DNA of 50,913 nt from Bacteroidales bacterium (GTDB taxonomy: Bacteria > Bacteroidota > Bacteroidia > Bacteroidales > UBA1715). Positions within the stretch are counted from its first letter, which is position 1. Each line of letters opens with the position of its first letter. Below the pieces are notes generated by a model. It saw only the letters and a list, made by a program, of their open reading frames with translations, made no database searches and was not told the origin of the DNA. A program made the position numbers and the translations under genes. Of this stretch, positions 1 through 8,697 are shown one piece after another. Location of the stretch: contig JAFZTG010000189.1 of assembly GCA_017618935.1 (NCBI GenBank), forward strand, positions 1 to 50,913. The letters run 5' to 3'.

Positions 1-27
1 CTGAGTCGATGAAAGGCATATAAGACT

Positions 28-136
28 TGGGTGGCTATAGCTCCGGGGTTCCACCTCTTCCCATACCGAACAGAGAAGTTAAGACCGGAAGCGCCGATGG
101 TACTGGGTCACAACCGGGAGAGTAGGTGCCGCCTCT
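28..136 (+). rRNA. rrf: 5S ribosomal RNA
   Basis: The sequence carries the conserved 5S core (ccacctcttccca, ccgaacagagaagttaag, gccgatggtactg, gggagagtaggt). Bases 29-35 (gggtggc) pair with 128-134 (gccgcct) to close helix I, with two G-U pairs, which sets the ends to within a base or two. It would be the last gene of an rRNA operon. The 27 bases before it look like 23S-5S spacer, and the 23S gene lies outside the window. A hairpin terminator follows directly. Confidence 0.96.
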
Positions 137-146
137 TTTTTAATGG

Positions 147-182
147 AAAAGTCCGTCAGTAAACACTGGCGGACTTTTTTTG
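147..182 (+). terminator. Rho-independent terminator of the rRNA operon
   Basis: A 10-bp stem (agtccgtcag at 150-159 with ctggcggact at 166-175, one G-U pair) has a 6-base loop and runs into a T tract. It lies just after the 5S gene and is the probable end of the rRNA transcript. Confidence 0.9.
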
Positions 183-293
183 TTTTGTGGTGGCTAGTGC
201 GGTTGAAAACTTTTGTTTGTCGTTATATACTTTTATATTGATTATTACGGAAAGCAAGAAAATTGCACTTATATTTGTAGAAAAATAAATTAC

Positions 294-1406
294 ATGGGTA
301 GAAAACTTTTGAAAGTATATGTAATTCGGCCAGTGCGGAATTTTTGCTTGTATCATTTGGCAAAGTTTATTGCTGGATTTCGTTACATTATTCCTCGTAA
401 AGTTGTTGATGCATGGCACGGATTGTTGGCACGTATCGCTTATCCGTTTATTAAGCCTTTGCAAAAAACGGTTGAAAACAACTTGAAAATTGCCTACGGC
501 GATGCATATTCCTCAAAAGAGGCTTACAAATTCGGGAAAAAACTGCTGGTCTTGCTCGTGCATTGTTTGACCGACTACATCTGGCTGTCGCATAAAAAAA
601 CAAGAGAGCAATTTTCAAAATATTTCACTTTTGAAGGCGAGGAATATCTAAAAACTGCATACGACCGTGGCAAAGGCGTGATTTGTATGGTTCCGCATAC
701 GTGTGCGTGGGAATTTTCGGCAATTATGCCACCCGTTATGGGCTACGAAACGTCGGCTGTGAGCAGTAAACTCCGTAATCCGGGCTTGAATAAATTCATA
801 ATCAATTTGCGTGAAACTCGCGGAATGAAAAACATTTCGCGTGAAAATTCCCGCGGTTTGAAGAATATCTCGGTTAAAGAACGGTGTTACGACAAGCTTG
901 TCGCTGCACTGAACAAAGGCGAATGTCTTATAATAATGATAGACCAGGATAGCGTGAACATAAAAGGAGAGTTCCTGCAATTCTTTGGTCATCGGGCATA
1001 TTCACCTCTTGGCGTTGCTCGCTTGGCTCTCGATACCGAGGCGGCAATCGTTCCGATGTTTACAGTAAGGAATAGTGACGGCACCTATACCTTCAAAATC
1101 CGTCCCGAGGTGAAGATGGAATTGACGGGCGATAGGGCTGCCGATATTACTCATAACTCGCAGATACACAACGATGTAATGGAATCTATCGTTCGAGAGT
1201 ATCCCGACCAATGGTTGTGGTTCCATAAACGATGGAAAACAACGCCCGAAAGTTTGGCATTTCACCTTAAAGTGCGTGCCGACGAATGGGAACTTGCCCG
1301 TCTTGCCGACCTCAAAAAACAAGAGGAAGAGCAGAAAAAAGAAGAAAAACGGCAACGTCGGCAACAACGAAGACAAAAAATCTGTAACCTATTTCACTGC
1401 AAATGA
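294..1406 (+). CDS. LpxL/HtrB-like lysophospholipid acyltransferase
   Basis: A 370-residue protein of the LpxL (lipid A biosynthesis acyltransferase) family, which transfers a secondary acyl chain from acyl-ACP to a lipid A precursor at the inner membrane. The family's catalytic H-x4-D/E motif is visible as HTCAWE (His135, Glu140). A second conserved block includes DQDSVNIKGEFLQFFG, followed by a conserved small-residue and Pro patch. The N terminus has a hydrophobic, basic anchor. The C-terminal 40 residues are very rich in Lys, Glu, Arg and Gln and likely form a charged tail. The frame is open to a start at 213, but the ATG at 294 gives the family's usual N terminus. It overlaps the next gene by 4 bases (ATGA), so the two are probably translationally coupled. 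The exact acyl acceptor is inferred. Confidence 0.85.
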   Translation: MGRKLLKVYVIRPVRNFCLYHLAKFIAGFRYIIPRKVVDAWHGLLARIAYPFIKPLQKTVENNLKIAYGDAYSSKEAYKFGKKLLVLLVHCLTDYIWLSHKKTREQFSKYFTFEGEEYLKTAYDRGKGVICMVPHTCAWEFSAIMPPVMGYETSAVSSKLRNPGLNKFIINLRETRGMKNISRENSRGLKNISVKERCYDKLVAALNKGECLIIMIDQDSVNIKGEFLQFFGHRAYSPLGVARLALDTEAAIVPMFTVRNSDGTYTFKIRPEVKMELTGDRAADITHNSQIHNDVMESIVREYPDQWLWFHKRWKTTPESLAFHLKVRADEWELARLADLKKQEEEQKKEEKRQRRQQRRQKICNLFHCK

Positions 1407-2419
1407 AAAACAACATTTTTATATTGCTTGCCATTCTGATTGGCTGTGTTTCGTGTGATAAGAACCCGTATCATCGTGACGTGTCGGATATTCAGGTCGA
1501 ATTTCAAACCATTCCGTTTCATACTGAAGTTCAAAAGGTTGGCATGGCTAAGGATGAGGAAGGATTTCGGGTTTTACAAGAAAAATATGGTGATTTTTTC
1601 AAAACCTACATTGCCGATATGGGGCGTTTGACAGAAATTCCTGAGAATCGTACCGAATTGAATATTTTGCACACGTTCATTATCAATAAATGGATTCAGG
1701 AACTATATCGTCAGAGTGACAGTGCGTTACAAGTGAATCAAAAGTCGATAGACGAAAAAATGACTAACGCACTCAAGTATTTCAAATACTATTTCCCAGA
1801 AAAAAACATCCCTGAGTTTTATACGTTCATCACTGGCGTAAATTACTCTATGGCAATCGATTCTAACATTATTGCAATTGGAATTGACAAATATCTTGGG
1901 GCAAACAATGATTTCTACAATTCAATGACGATAGAGTCGTACATCAAACGGAACATGATTCCCGAAAAAATTCCAGCCGACGCAATGCGTGCTTTGGCGG
2001 AAAGTGAGTTTCCCAATGGCTTTGAGGAAGATTATTTGTTGGCTACTATGATTCAATGTGGTCGCTATCAATATTTTGTAAAGTGTATGTTGCCAGATGA
2101 ACCCGATACATTGTTGTGGGGATTCACGCAAAAACAACTGGATTTTTGTGAGAAATCAGAAGGAGAGTTTTGGAAATATCTCATCAGTACCGAAAACATG
2201 TTGTTCTCGTCGGATTATATGATGCAGAAACGGTTTATTGACGATGGACCTTTTACCATTGTGTTTACTAAAGAATCGCCTGCTCGCGTTGGTCAATGGA
2301 TAGGGTTTAAGATTGTGGAATCGTTTATGAAAAATAATCCAGAAATAACCTTGCAAGATTTGTTCTCGATACAATCTTCGAAAGAAATTATGAGTAAAGC
2401 GAAATATAATCCGAAATAA
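1403..2419 (+). CDS. gldB: GldB-family lipoprotein
   Basis: A 338-residue lipoprotein. The N-terminal signal peptide ends in a lipobox region with Cys15 and Cys18 (IGCVSCDK), so it is probably anchored to a membrane facing the periplasm. It resembles GldB of gliding Flavobacteria: the segment with IDKYLG, the IPADAM block, and the C-terminal DGPF..ESPARVGQWIGFKIV block are typical of that family. Homologues also occur in non-gliding Bacteroidales, where their role is not known. The 4-base overlap with the upstream acyltransferase suggests one transcript and perhaps a shared role in the envelope. No catalytic motif is evident. Confidence 0.78.
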   Translation: MKNNIFILLAILIGCVSCDKNPYHRDVSDIQVEFQTIPFHTEVQKVGMAKDEEGFRVLQEKYGDFFKTYIADMGRLTEIPENRTELNILHTFIINKWIQELYRQSDSALQVNQKSIDEKMTNALKYFKYYFPEKNIPEFYTFITGVNYSMAIDSNIIAIGIDKYLGANNDFYNSMTIESYIKRNMIPEKIPADAMRALAESEFPNGFEEDYLLATMIQCGRYQYFVKCMLPDEPDTLLWGFTQKQLDFCEKSEGEFWKYLISTENMLFSSDYMMQKRFIDDGPFTIVFTKESPARVGQWIGFKIVESFMKNNPEITLQDLFSIQSSKEIMSKAKYNPK

Positions 2420-2433
2420 TTCACGATAAGTTG

Positions 2434-2441
2434 TATATTTG
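2434..2441 (+). promoter_or_regulatory. Bacteroidota -7 box before manC
   Basis: TATATTTG matches the Bacteroidota -7 consensus TAnnTTTG and ends 19 bases before the manC start. No convincing TTTG -33 box lies at the expected distance, because that region is the end of gldB. The promoter is plausible but incomplete. Confidence 0.5.
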
Positions 2442-2460
2442 TCTCTAAATAAAATTTGAT

Positions 2461-3531
2461 ATGAATAATAATAATTTTTGTGTGATAATGGCTGGTGGTA
2501 TCGGAAGTCGTTTCTGGCCTTTGAGTACGTCTGCCACGCCAAAACAATTCTTAGATATTTTAGGAGTGGGGAAGACGCTTCTTCAACTGACATATGAACG
2601 AATGAAGAAAATTTGCCCTTCCGAGAATTTTTATATTGTGACGAATGCTCAATATGAAAAAACGGTGCTCCAACAACTTCCAGAATTGTATCCGTATCAG
2701 ATTTTGAAAGAACCGTTGCGTAAAAATACGGCTCCGTGTATCGCATACGGAAACCACGAGATTCGCAAACGCTCGCAAGACGCGAATATCATAGTGACTC
2801 CGTCAGATCATTTGATTCTTAATGAAGAAGAATTTTTGGATACAGTACGGGCAGGATTTGAATTTACGGAGAAAAATGACGTGTTGCTGACAATGGGTAT
2901 CAAGCCTTCACGTCCTGACACGGGTTATGGTTATATTCAATTGCGTGAGGAAATAACAGAGATCAATTCTCATAAGATTAATAAAGTTAAGACGTTTACC
3001 GAAAAACCAGAATTGGAAGTTGCAAAAATGTTCTTGAAAAGTGGCGATTTCTTCTGGAACTCGGGTATATTTATGTGGTCGTTGAAATCGATTGATGAGG
3101 CGTTCCAAAAACATTTGCCAAAAGTGTATGAACTTTTCGAGGCTCAATCGGAATTGTTCGTTTTGGATGATATTTATTCGGAATGTCCAAATATCTCTAT
3201 CGACTACGGAATTATGGAAAAGGCCGACAATGTGTTCGTCTTGCAGTCGAATTTCGGTTGGAGTGACTTGGGAACGTGGGGCGCATTGTACGAAAATGCC
3301 GAGAAAGATGAAAAATCAAATGCGGTGATAGGGAAAAATGTGATGACTTACGGTGCAAAAAACTGTATGATTTCCATTCCTGATAAAAAATTGGCTGTGA
3401 TTGACGGCCTTGACAATTTTATTGTGGTCGATTCACCCGATAGATTGCTTATTTGTAAACGTGAAGACGAGCAAAAGATACGTCAATTTGTTAATGATAT
3501 AAAATTCAAGAAAGGTGACTCGTATATTTAA
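2461..3531 (+). CDS. manC: Mannose-1-phosphate guanylyltransferase
   Basis: A 356-residue nucleotidyltransferase that forms GDP-mannose from mannose-1-phosphate and GTP, a precursor for GDP-fucose and for mannose-containing surface glycans and glycoproteins. The GTP-binding signature is clear at residues 11-29 (AGGIGSRFWPLS...TPKQF). It is followed by EPLRKNTAPCIA, TPSDHLI, DTGYGYI, TEKP, FFWNSGIF and SIDYGIMEK, all typical of the family. The length fits the short form without a C-terminal phosphomannose isomerase domain. The cytosolic enzyme may supply the polysaccharide locus at 43-51 kb, but no other GDP-mannose gene is adjacent. Its 3' end overlaps the next gene by 17 bases. Confidence 0.93.
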   Translation: MNNNNFCVIMAGGIGSRFWPLSTSATPKQFLDILGVGKTLLQLTYERMKKICPSENFYIVTNAQYEKTVLQQLPELYPYQILKEPLRKNTAPCIAYGNHEIRKRSQDANIIVTPSDHLILNEEEFLDTVRAGFEFTEKNDVLLTMGIKPSRPDTGYGYIQLREEITEINSHKINKVKTFTEKPELEVAKMFLKSGDFFWNSGIFMWSLKSIDEAFQKHLPKVYELFEAQSELFVLDDIYSECPNISIDYGIMEKADNVFVLQSNFGWSDLGTWGALYENAEKDEKSNAVIGKNVMTYGAKNCMISIPDKKLAVIDGLDNFIVVDSPDRLLICKREDEQKIRQFVNDIKFKKGDSYI

Positions 3532-5842
3532 ATATTGCGCGGCAGTTGTTTGTGCGTTTTTTCTTTCTGCATCGGTACAAACGGCAACCGTAAAGGCACA
3601 AAATGCAACATTCGTAGTGAGTGGCATCGCAGTTCCAGATTCTATCTTGTCGGTTGTGGAGTTTTGCACCGACGTGTGGAGCAACTATGTGTATTCCGAT
3701 GTGCCTATCAACGTGTCGGTTTCGTGGTTGGAACTCCCTTCAAATATAAATGCGTATGCCGAGGCAACCAATTATTTCCTCATTGATGGCATTTTGTATC
3801 AAGTTGCATTGGCAGAAAAAATTCAAAACAAAAACTTGAATGGTACTGCTGCCGATATTGAAGTCACGATAAATAAGACATTGAATTGGTCGGTAAATAC
3901 CGACGATAATCCTGACCTCGGCGATAAGAAATTTGACTTGGCGACGACGATTTTGCACGAATTGGCTCACGGTCTCGGACTCAGTGGTGATATAAAGGAA
4001 ACAACAGGCAACAAAATCGATAATCCCGTAATCTATGACTTCTTTGTGTGTGATTCAACAAAGAAAAAGATTCTTACGAAAGATGGTGATTCTTATCGTT
4101 TGAACACCGACGTTTTGAGGTCTGACAGTTTGTTTTGGGATGGTCAATATGCCAAGGCTTTTTGTGGTGAATACTTGGAACTATATGCTCCAAAGGAGTT
4201 TAACAGTGGTTCTACGGTGTACCATCTTGATGAGAAGGCATATCCCAAAGGTTCTGGTTTTGAACTTATGACGCCTATGCTGACTCGTACCGAGATTTTT
4301 AGAAAACCAGATATGGCAACTGTTGCTATGCTTGCCGATATTGGGTGGAATGATTATTTTCTACAACATACTGTTCCACAAAATAGTTCTGATCTGGCAT
4401 CAAAAATGACAATATCATTTTCATTGAGTGACAAATTGTTACAAACCGAAAATCAAAAAATCATCTATTCGTTTGATGGCGGAAGACATATTGATTCTGT
4501 GTCTGCCGAATACGACAATGAAACCAACTTGTTTGTGGCAGAAATTCCTGCTATGCAGTTTGAACATACTGTTTCGTATAAGATTCGCTTTATTACGAGT
4601 AATAATGATACGGTCTTCTTCCCAAATCAATATGCTAACGAATATCTATCGGTGTTTGTGGGTGATGATGTTGAATCGCCAACCATAGAACACGACCCGT
4701 TGAAAACAGTGAAAGCAACTGTTGGCAATGCAACTGCCGATATTGTTTTTACTGCTGATATTTCCGACAATTTTGAGATTGATTCGGCTTATGTAAAATA
4801 CTATTTCTCAACGAATCCGAAAGAGACGAAAACACTCAAATTCGCCGATTTGATTGATTGCCGTGTCGTTCTGTCATTCTCTTCGGAAGCAAATTATTCG
4901 GAAGGAGATTATTTGTATTACATAATTGGTGCGGTTGACAAGGCGGGTAATGCAATCTATTCAAACGATAGCGTGTATTATCAGGTGCCGTTTGAATATC
5001 CGTTGGAACCAGTGCGTTATCTTGTTACTGACTTTGACGATGCCGAGATTGAAAATTATTTCAGATTGGATAAATTCACTATTTCTAAAGAAAACGGATT
5101 TGAAAATAAGGCGTTACATACTGCTCATCCTTACGAATATAGCGGCTCTGCATCAAAATATATCCAATATACGGCAACAATCAAGCAACCGATTGTCATT
5201 GCTGATAATCCGGCAACTATGACGTTTGATGAGCTTGTGTTGGTTGAACCAGGTAAGGCAGGTATCCAATATGGTACATTTGGTTTTTGGGATTATGTGG
5301 TTGTTGAAGGTTCAAAAGACGAGGAGAATTGGTATCCGTTAGGGAAGAAGGGTTGGGATAGTCAATTGTGGGACGATTGGAAACAACTCTATCATTCACA
5401 GAAGAAAAACGACGGGAAAAACGAGAATAGTCTTGCCGTGGGCGATGCGTCATATTTCAAGAAACATACGATCAATTTGTTGGAAAACAAGTATTTCCGT
5501 GCTGGCGATACTATTTTTGTCCGTTTCCGTTTGCAGTCCGATGAAACAAATTATGCGTGGGGTTGGGCTATTGATAATTTGAAGATTCAGGAACGAATTG
5601 CTCTTTCTGTAATTCCTTTTGCTATCTCATCTGTTACGCTCTATCCTAATCCATGTTCGGATTGGTTGTTCTTTTCCGATAATCAAGTTCGTTCTATCGA
5701 GATAATGGATGTGACAGGTTCGGTAAAATTGCAGTCGTGTACCACACCTGTAAATGTATCGGCTCTTCCTCAAGGCATTTATTTTGCAAAAATCATGCTT
5801 TCGTCGGGAGAAGTGCGTACGCAAAAGTTCGTGAAACAATAA
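3515..5842 (+). CDS. T9SS-exported zinc metalloprotease
   Basis: A 775-residue secreted protein that starts at a GTG inside the end of manC. It has a Sec signal peptide (hydrophobic residues 8-22). The zinc site HELAHGLG (His148, Glu149, His152) marks a gluzincin/metzincin-type protease. A later Met-turn-like segment near residue 255 (MTPMLTR, then ADIGW) resembles metzincins, but the third zinc ligand is not obvious. The middle region is Ig/CUB-like beta structure. The last 75 residues (from VTLYPNPCSDW to TQKFVKQ) form a type A C-terminal sorting domain, so the protein is probably exported by the type IX secretion system and bound to the surface. The substrate is unknown. Confidence 0.8.
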   Translation: MTRIFKYCAAVVCAFFLSASVQTATVKAQNATFVVSGIAVPDSILSVVEFCTDVWSNYVYSDVPINVSVSWLELPSNINAYAEATNYFLIDGILYQVALAEKIQNKNLNGTAADIEVTINKTLNWSVNTDDNPDLGDKKFDLATTILHELAHGLGLSGDIKETTGNKIDNPVIYDFFVCDSTKKKILTKDGDSYRLNTDVLRSDSLFWDGQYAKAFCGEYLELYAPKEFNSGSTVYHLDEKAYPKGSGFELMTPMLTRTEIFRKPDMATVAMLADIGWNDYFLQHTVPQNSSDLASKMTISFSLSDKLLQTENQKIIYSFDGGRHIDSVSAEYDNETNLFVAEIPAMQFEHTVSYKIRFITSNNDTVFFPNQYANEYLSVFVGDDVESPTIEHDPLKTVKATVGNATADIVFTADISDNFEIDSAYVKYYFSTNPKETKTLKFADLIDCRVVLSFSSEANYSEGDYLYYIIGAVDKAGNAIYSNDSVYYQVPFEYPLEPVRYLVTDFDDAEIENYFRLDKFTISKENGFENKALHTAHPYEYSGSASKYIQYTATIKQPIVIADNPATMTFDELVLVEPGKAGIQYGTFGFWDYVVVEGSKDEENWYPLGKKGWDSQLWDDWKQLYHSQKKNDGKNENSLAVGDASYFKKHTINLLENKYFRAGDTIFVRFRLQSDETNYAWGWAIDNLKIQERIALSVIPFAISSVTLYPNPCSDWLFFSDNQVRSIEIMDVTGSVKLQSCTTPVNVSALPQGIYFAKIMLSSGEVRTQKFVKQ

Positions 5843-5843
5843 A

Positions 5844-6344
5844 TCATTTTCCGTATTTGGGAGGCTTTTCTTCTGCTGCAAGAGGCAGAGGGAACTCCTT
5901 AATCGTATATTTTTTGTGAAGGTTTGTAAGATTTGCCTTGTTGAGCAAATAAGCAACTTCTTGAAGCGTTTGTTCTTTCACGCGTGGCTTTAGTTGACAT
6001 TCCCAAACAATCAGCGTGTTCCATCCCAATTGTTTCAATTCCTCTCTGACTCTGGCATCGCGTTCTTTGTTTTTCTCAAATTTATGTACCCAAAACGAGG
6101 TGTTTGTCTGAGGGAGTTTACCTTTCATACATTCGTGGTTGTGCCAGAAACAACCATGAATGAAAATAACGGTATGATATTTTTGTAACACGATGTCGGG
6201 CGTGCCGGGCAAGTCCTTTACATTGATTCTGTATCGGAAACCGTTGGCAAACAGAAATTTACGGACTATTTTCTCTGGTTTGGTGTCGGAACTATGTATC
6301 CGACTCATTGTGCGACTTCTTTGTTCTTTGGAAATAATGTCCAT
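5844..6344 (-). CDS. vsr: Very short patch repair endonuclease Vsr
   Basis: A 166-residue Vsr endonuclease, which nicks DNA next to T:G mismatches left by deamination of 5-methylcytosine. The catalytic and zinc residues of E. coli Vsr all have counterparts: Asp50 in GTPDIV, His63 and His68 around FIHGCFWHNHEC, and zinc ligands Cys65, His70, Cys72 and Cys116. The opening MDIISKEQRSRTMSRI is the family's N-terminal motif. It faces the upstream protease gene end to end. No cytosine-5 methyltransferase or restriction gene is adjacent, which is unusual because vsr normally sits beside dcm or an R-M system. Confidence 0.95.
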   Translation of the reverse strand: MDIISKEQRSRTMSRIHSSDTKPEKIVRKFLFANGFRYRINVKDLPGTPDIVLQKYHTVIFIHGCFWHNHECMKGKLPQTNTSFWVHKFEKNKERDARVREELKQLGWNTLIVWECQLKPRVKEQTLQEVAYLLNKANLTNLHKKYTIKEFPLPLAAEEKPPKYGK

Positions 6345-6362
6345 GATAGAGTCGCATCAGTT

Positions 6363-7133
6363 CTATTTCTTTGTAAACGTATGAGTACCTGTTTGATAGG
6401 TGTTTTTCGTGGTTGCATCTTTCATTTCGTAGGCAACGACAAAATTTCCATTCAACTCGTATGTTCCACTACCAGAAATGAGATATTTGTTTCCTAAAAA
6501 GTCAATCCATTCCGTGTCATCGGCGATTTTTACGGAATGACTGTCATCTTGGGTGAATTCGTATGTGACATATTGCCCGTTTAGAGGGAAATCCCAGAAA
6601 TTGTTGTTCTTGATGCTTGAATCATCTTGCTTTTCAAATTCGACCTCATATACCGAATTTGTTGCCGATTCTTTACATGAGTATGTTCCCGTAAAGAAAT
6701 CCATAAATGTTTCTTGAGAAAACGTAATCAAACACGTTTTGTAATTTTCCGAGATTGAAACGTCATTTGCTGACAAACTCAGTTCGATGGTATATGTTTT
6801 ACCTTTTTGAATGTTTTGTGTGTTGATACCGACGTAAATGGTGTCAAGTGCCGTGTTGCTCAACGTTTTTGATGTCGCAACCGAATATTTGTCGCTTGAC
6901 AAGTCTGTTTTCGCTTGTATGGAGATTGCTTTATCGCTTGTGCCACCAAATATTTGTAGGGGAACGGCGATATTGTAGGTGCTGTTCTCGCTAAAAGAAA
7001 TGGTTTTGTTTATCGTGAGCGAAGAAAATTCAACAGTAGGTTGGTCTATTGTTGCATCGAGATATTCGTTCTTTGAACACGAAACGATGAGTAACAATGC
7101 AATGAACGAGAGTATGAGCGTATGTGATTTCAT
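6363..7133 (-). CDS. SusD-partner lipoprotein of unknown fold
   Basis: A 256-residue lipoprotein with a signal peptide and lipobox ending at Cys19 (LIVSCSKN), so probably on the outer membrane. The N-terminal half resembles the beta-sandwich (DUF4843/Calx-beta-like) proteins that follow susD genes in Bacteroidota. The C-terminal half has alternating strands with GTYSCKES and GTYELNGNFVVAYE, a small beta-barrel or lipocalin-like pattern. Its start codon shares one base with the stop of susD (TAATG), so the two are co-translated. A role in binding or presenting an extracellular ligand with SusD is inferred from context only. Confidence 0.7.
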   Translation of the reverse strand: MKSHTLILSFIALLLIVSCSKNEYLDATIDQPTVEFSSLTINKTISFSENSTYNIAVPLQIFGGTSDKAISIQAKTDLSSDKYSVATSKTLSNTALDTIYVGINTQNIQKGKTYTIELSLSANDVSISENYKTCLITFSQETFMDFFTGTYSCKESATNSVYEVEFEKQDDSSIKNNNFWDFPLNGQYVTYEFTQDDSHSVKIADDTEWIDFLGNKYLISGSGTYELNGNFVVAYEMKDATTKNTYQTGTHTFTKK

Positions 7134-8518
7134 TAGTATCCTTTATTTTGTGTTAGGTTTGGATTCGCATTCAATTCTGCGATAGGAAGTGGAAATGCAA
7201 ATAAATAACTTGGATTTTCAACCTTGCAGATGTTTGACTTACAGTCAGTTCTTTCAATTGCAAATGCGTAAATTGAGCGTTTTAGTTGGAAGAATCGTTT
7301 CCCTTCAAACGCAAATTCTTTTCGATATCCTTCGTGAATGCTCAAAAGCAAGTCATCCATCGATAATCCCTCGAAGATGGCGGTTGCATCAACACGTTTT
7401 GTAACTTTATTCAATATGTCAATTGTTTTGGTCTCATATTGTGGGTCGCCTGTCGTGAGGAGTTTGTACATATAGCAGTCAGCCAAAATGTAATAAATCT
7501 CCGAAAGACGGATGACAGGCACGTTGTCAACGCCAAGATTTCCGTCACGACCAGGGTATTTGTTGAAGAATGTCTCGGAACGGACATTGAAAAATTGTGT
7601 CCTAATATCGTTGTCGGAATAGAGTTCCAATAAATCTTCGGTTGGAACCAAACCACCGTAACCGTCGGGTGAAAGCATGTGACCAATACTGTTTGTTCCT
7701 GCGTTGTCGGTTGCCGACATTGCAATAGAGAAAATACTCTCACTTGAAGATTCCTGTTTCCAACTGTCCATATAATTTTCGGCAGTTAACAGGGAATATG
7801 GTCCTTCTTCAATCAATTCTTCCGCCTGTGCTATAGCATCAGTAAAGTTGTTGTTGGTTTTATATACCAAAACCAACAATGCTTCCACGCTATATTTATT
7901 GAAACGGAATGGCGTTACCTCGGCACGGTCTAATAATGTCTTTGCTGTTTTCAAGTCTTTGATAATCATAGTGTAAACTTGAGAAACCTTAGAACGTGTA
8001 GGGTAGGGAATCGTGTCGCTTGCAATCGGAATGCCAGCCTCGTCATCGTAAGAGCGTTTTTGCCCAAAGATTCGTACCAGATCAAAATAAGCCAAACTTC
8101 TGATTGCCAGTGCCTCGCCATAGATAGTTTCGTCCAAATCGTTTCGCGTGCTGTCTTGACAAGCAGCAATGATATTGTCGGCATTTCGTATAATTCGATA
8201 GGCAGTTGACCAAAATGCTTTCAAATCCGCATCGTCGTTGGTTACACTATAATTGTAAAATGATGAGAAATTACCAATGTTCATAGTTGACAGTTTTGCA
8301 TTGTCGGCATACACGTCGCCAATCAGCACAAAATTTCTTCCGTAATAAGAATAACTTTGAAAGTCGTTGTAGCAACCAATCAAGGCAGATGTTACACCTT
8401 GCGCCGTTGCCATGAGCGTTTCCTGCGATGCATAATTTGTCGGTTCCTTATCCAAGAATTTTGTACAAGATGTACAAAACATCGTGGTACAAAGGAGTAG
8501 AAGTATGTATTTTTTCAT
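7133..8518 (-). CDS. RagB/SusD-family nutrient-binding lipoprotein
   Basis: A 461-residue SusD-type outer-membrane lipoprotein. The start at 8518 (MKKYILLL) is chosen over an upstream in-frame ATG because it gives a proper signal peptide ending at a Cys (FCTSCTKFLD). Family hallmarks are KFLDKEPTNY near the N terminus, helices with ALAIRSLAYFDLVRIFG, a helical TPR-like middle region, the conserved IRLSEIYYILADCY and the C-terminal EFAFEGKRFFQLKR. SusD proteins form the lid over a SusC TonB-dependent transporter. Here no susC gene is adjacent: upstream is a divergent small gene, and downstream is only the partner lipoprotein. The ligand is unknown. Confidence 0.9.
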   Translation of the reverse strand: MKKYILLLLCTTMFCTSCTKFLDKEPTNYASQETLMATAQGVTSALIGCYNDFQSYSYYGRNFVLIGDVYADNAKLSTMNIGNFSSFYNYSVTNDDADLKAFWSTAYRIIRNADNIIAACQDSTRNDLDETIYGEALAIRSLAYFDLVRIFGQKRSYDDEAGIPIASDTIPYPTRSKVSQVYTMIIKDLKTAKTLLDRAEVTPFRFNKYSVEALLVLVYKTNNNFTDAIAQAEELIEEGPYSLLTAENYMDSWKQESSSESIFSIAMSATDNAGTNSIGHMLSPDGYGGLVPTEDLLELYSDNDIRTQFFNVRSETFFNKYPGRDGNLGVDNVPVIRLSEIYYILADCYMYKLLTTGDPQYETKTIDILNKVTKRVDATAIFEGLSMDDLLLSIHEGYRKEFAFEGKRFFQLKRSIYAFAIERTDCKSNICKVENPSYLFAFPLPIAELNANPNLTQNKGY

Positions 8519-8538
8519 ATTTTTCACTAATCGTTTGA

Positions 8539-8546
8539 CAAAGATA
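8539..8546 (-). promoter_or_regulatory. -7 box for the susD operon
   Basis: On the minus strand the bases read TATCTTTG, an exact TAnnTTTG box, 20 bases before the susD start. A possible TTTG -33 element at 8563-8566 lies 16 bases further upstream, shorter than the usual 19-21. Confidence 0.5.
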
Positions 8547-8697
8547 AAAATAACTTGTTGCACAAAAAAGAAAAGAGTGTTTTTTTCATTTTTTTATGGA
8601 GTTTAATGAAAAAATAATGGAGAATCTGGTATGACATTTGCATAAATAATATGTGAAAGTATTATTTTGTATTGGATTATTTTATAGTTTTGACGTT

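Noticed and set aside
1..27. 3' end of 23S rRNA
   Set aside because: The bases do not match the conserved 23S terminus; they are taken as spacer.
213..293. Upstream start for the LpxL-like gene
   Set aside because: The extra 27 residues (MFVVIYFYIDYYG...) do not fit the family, and the ATG at 294 gives the normal N terminus.
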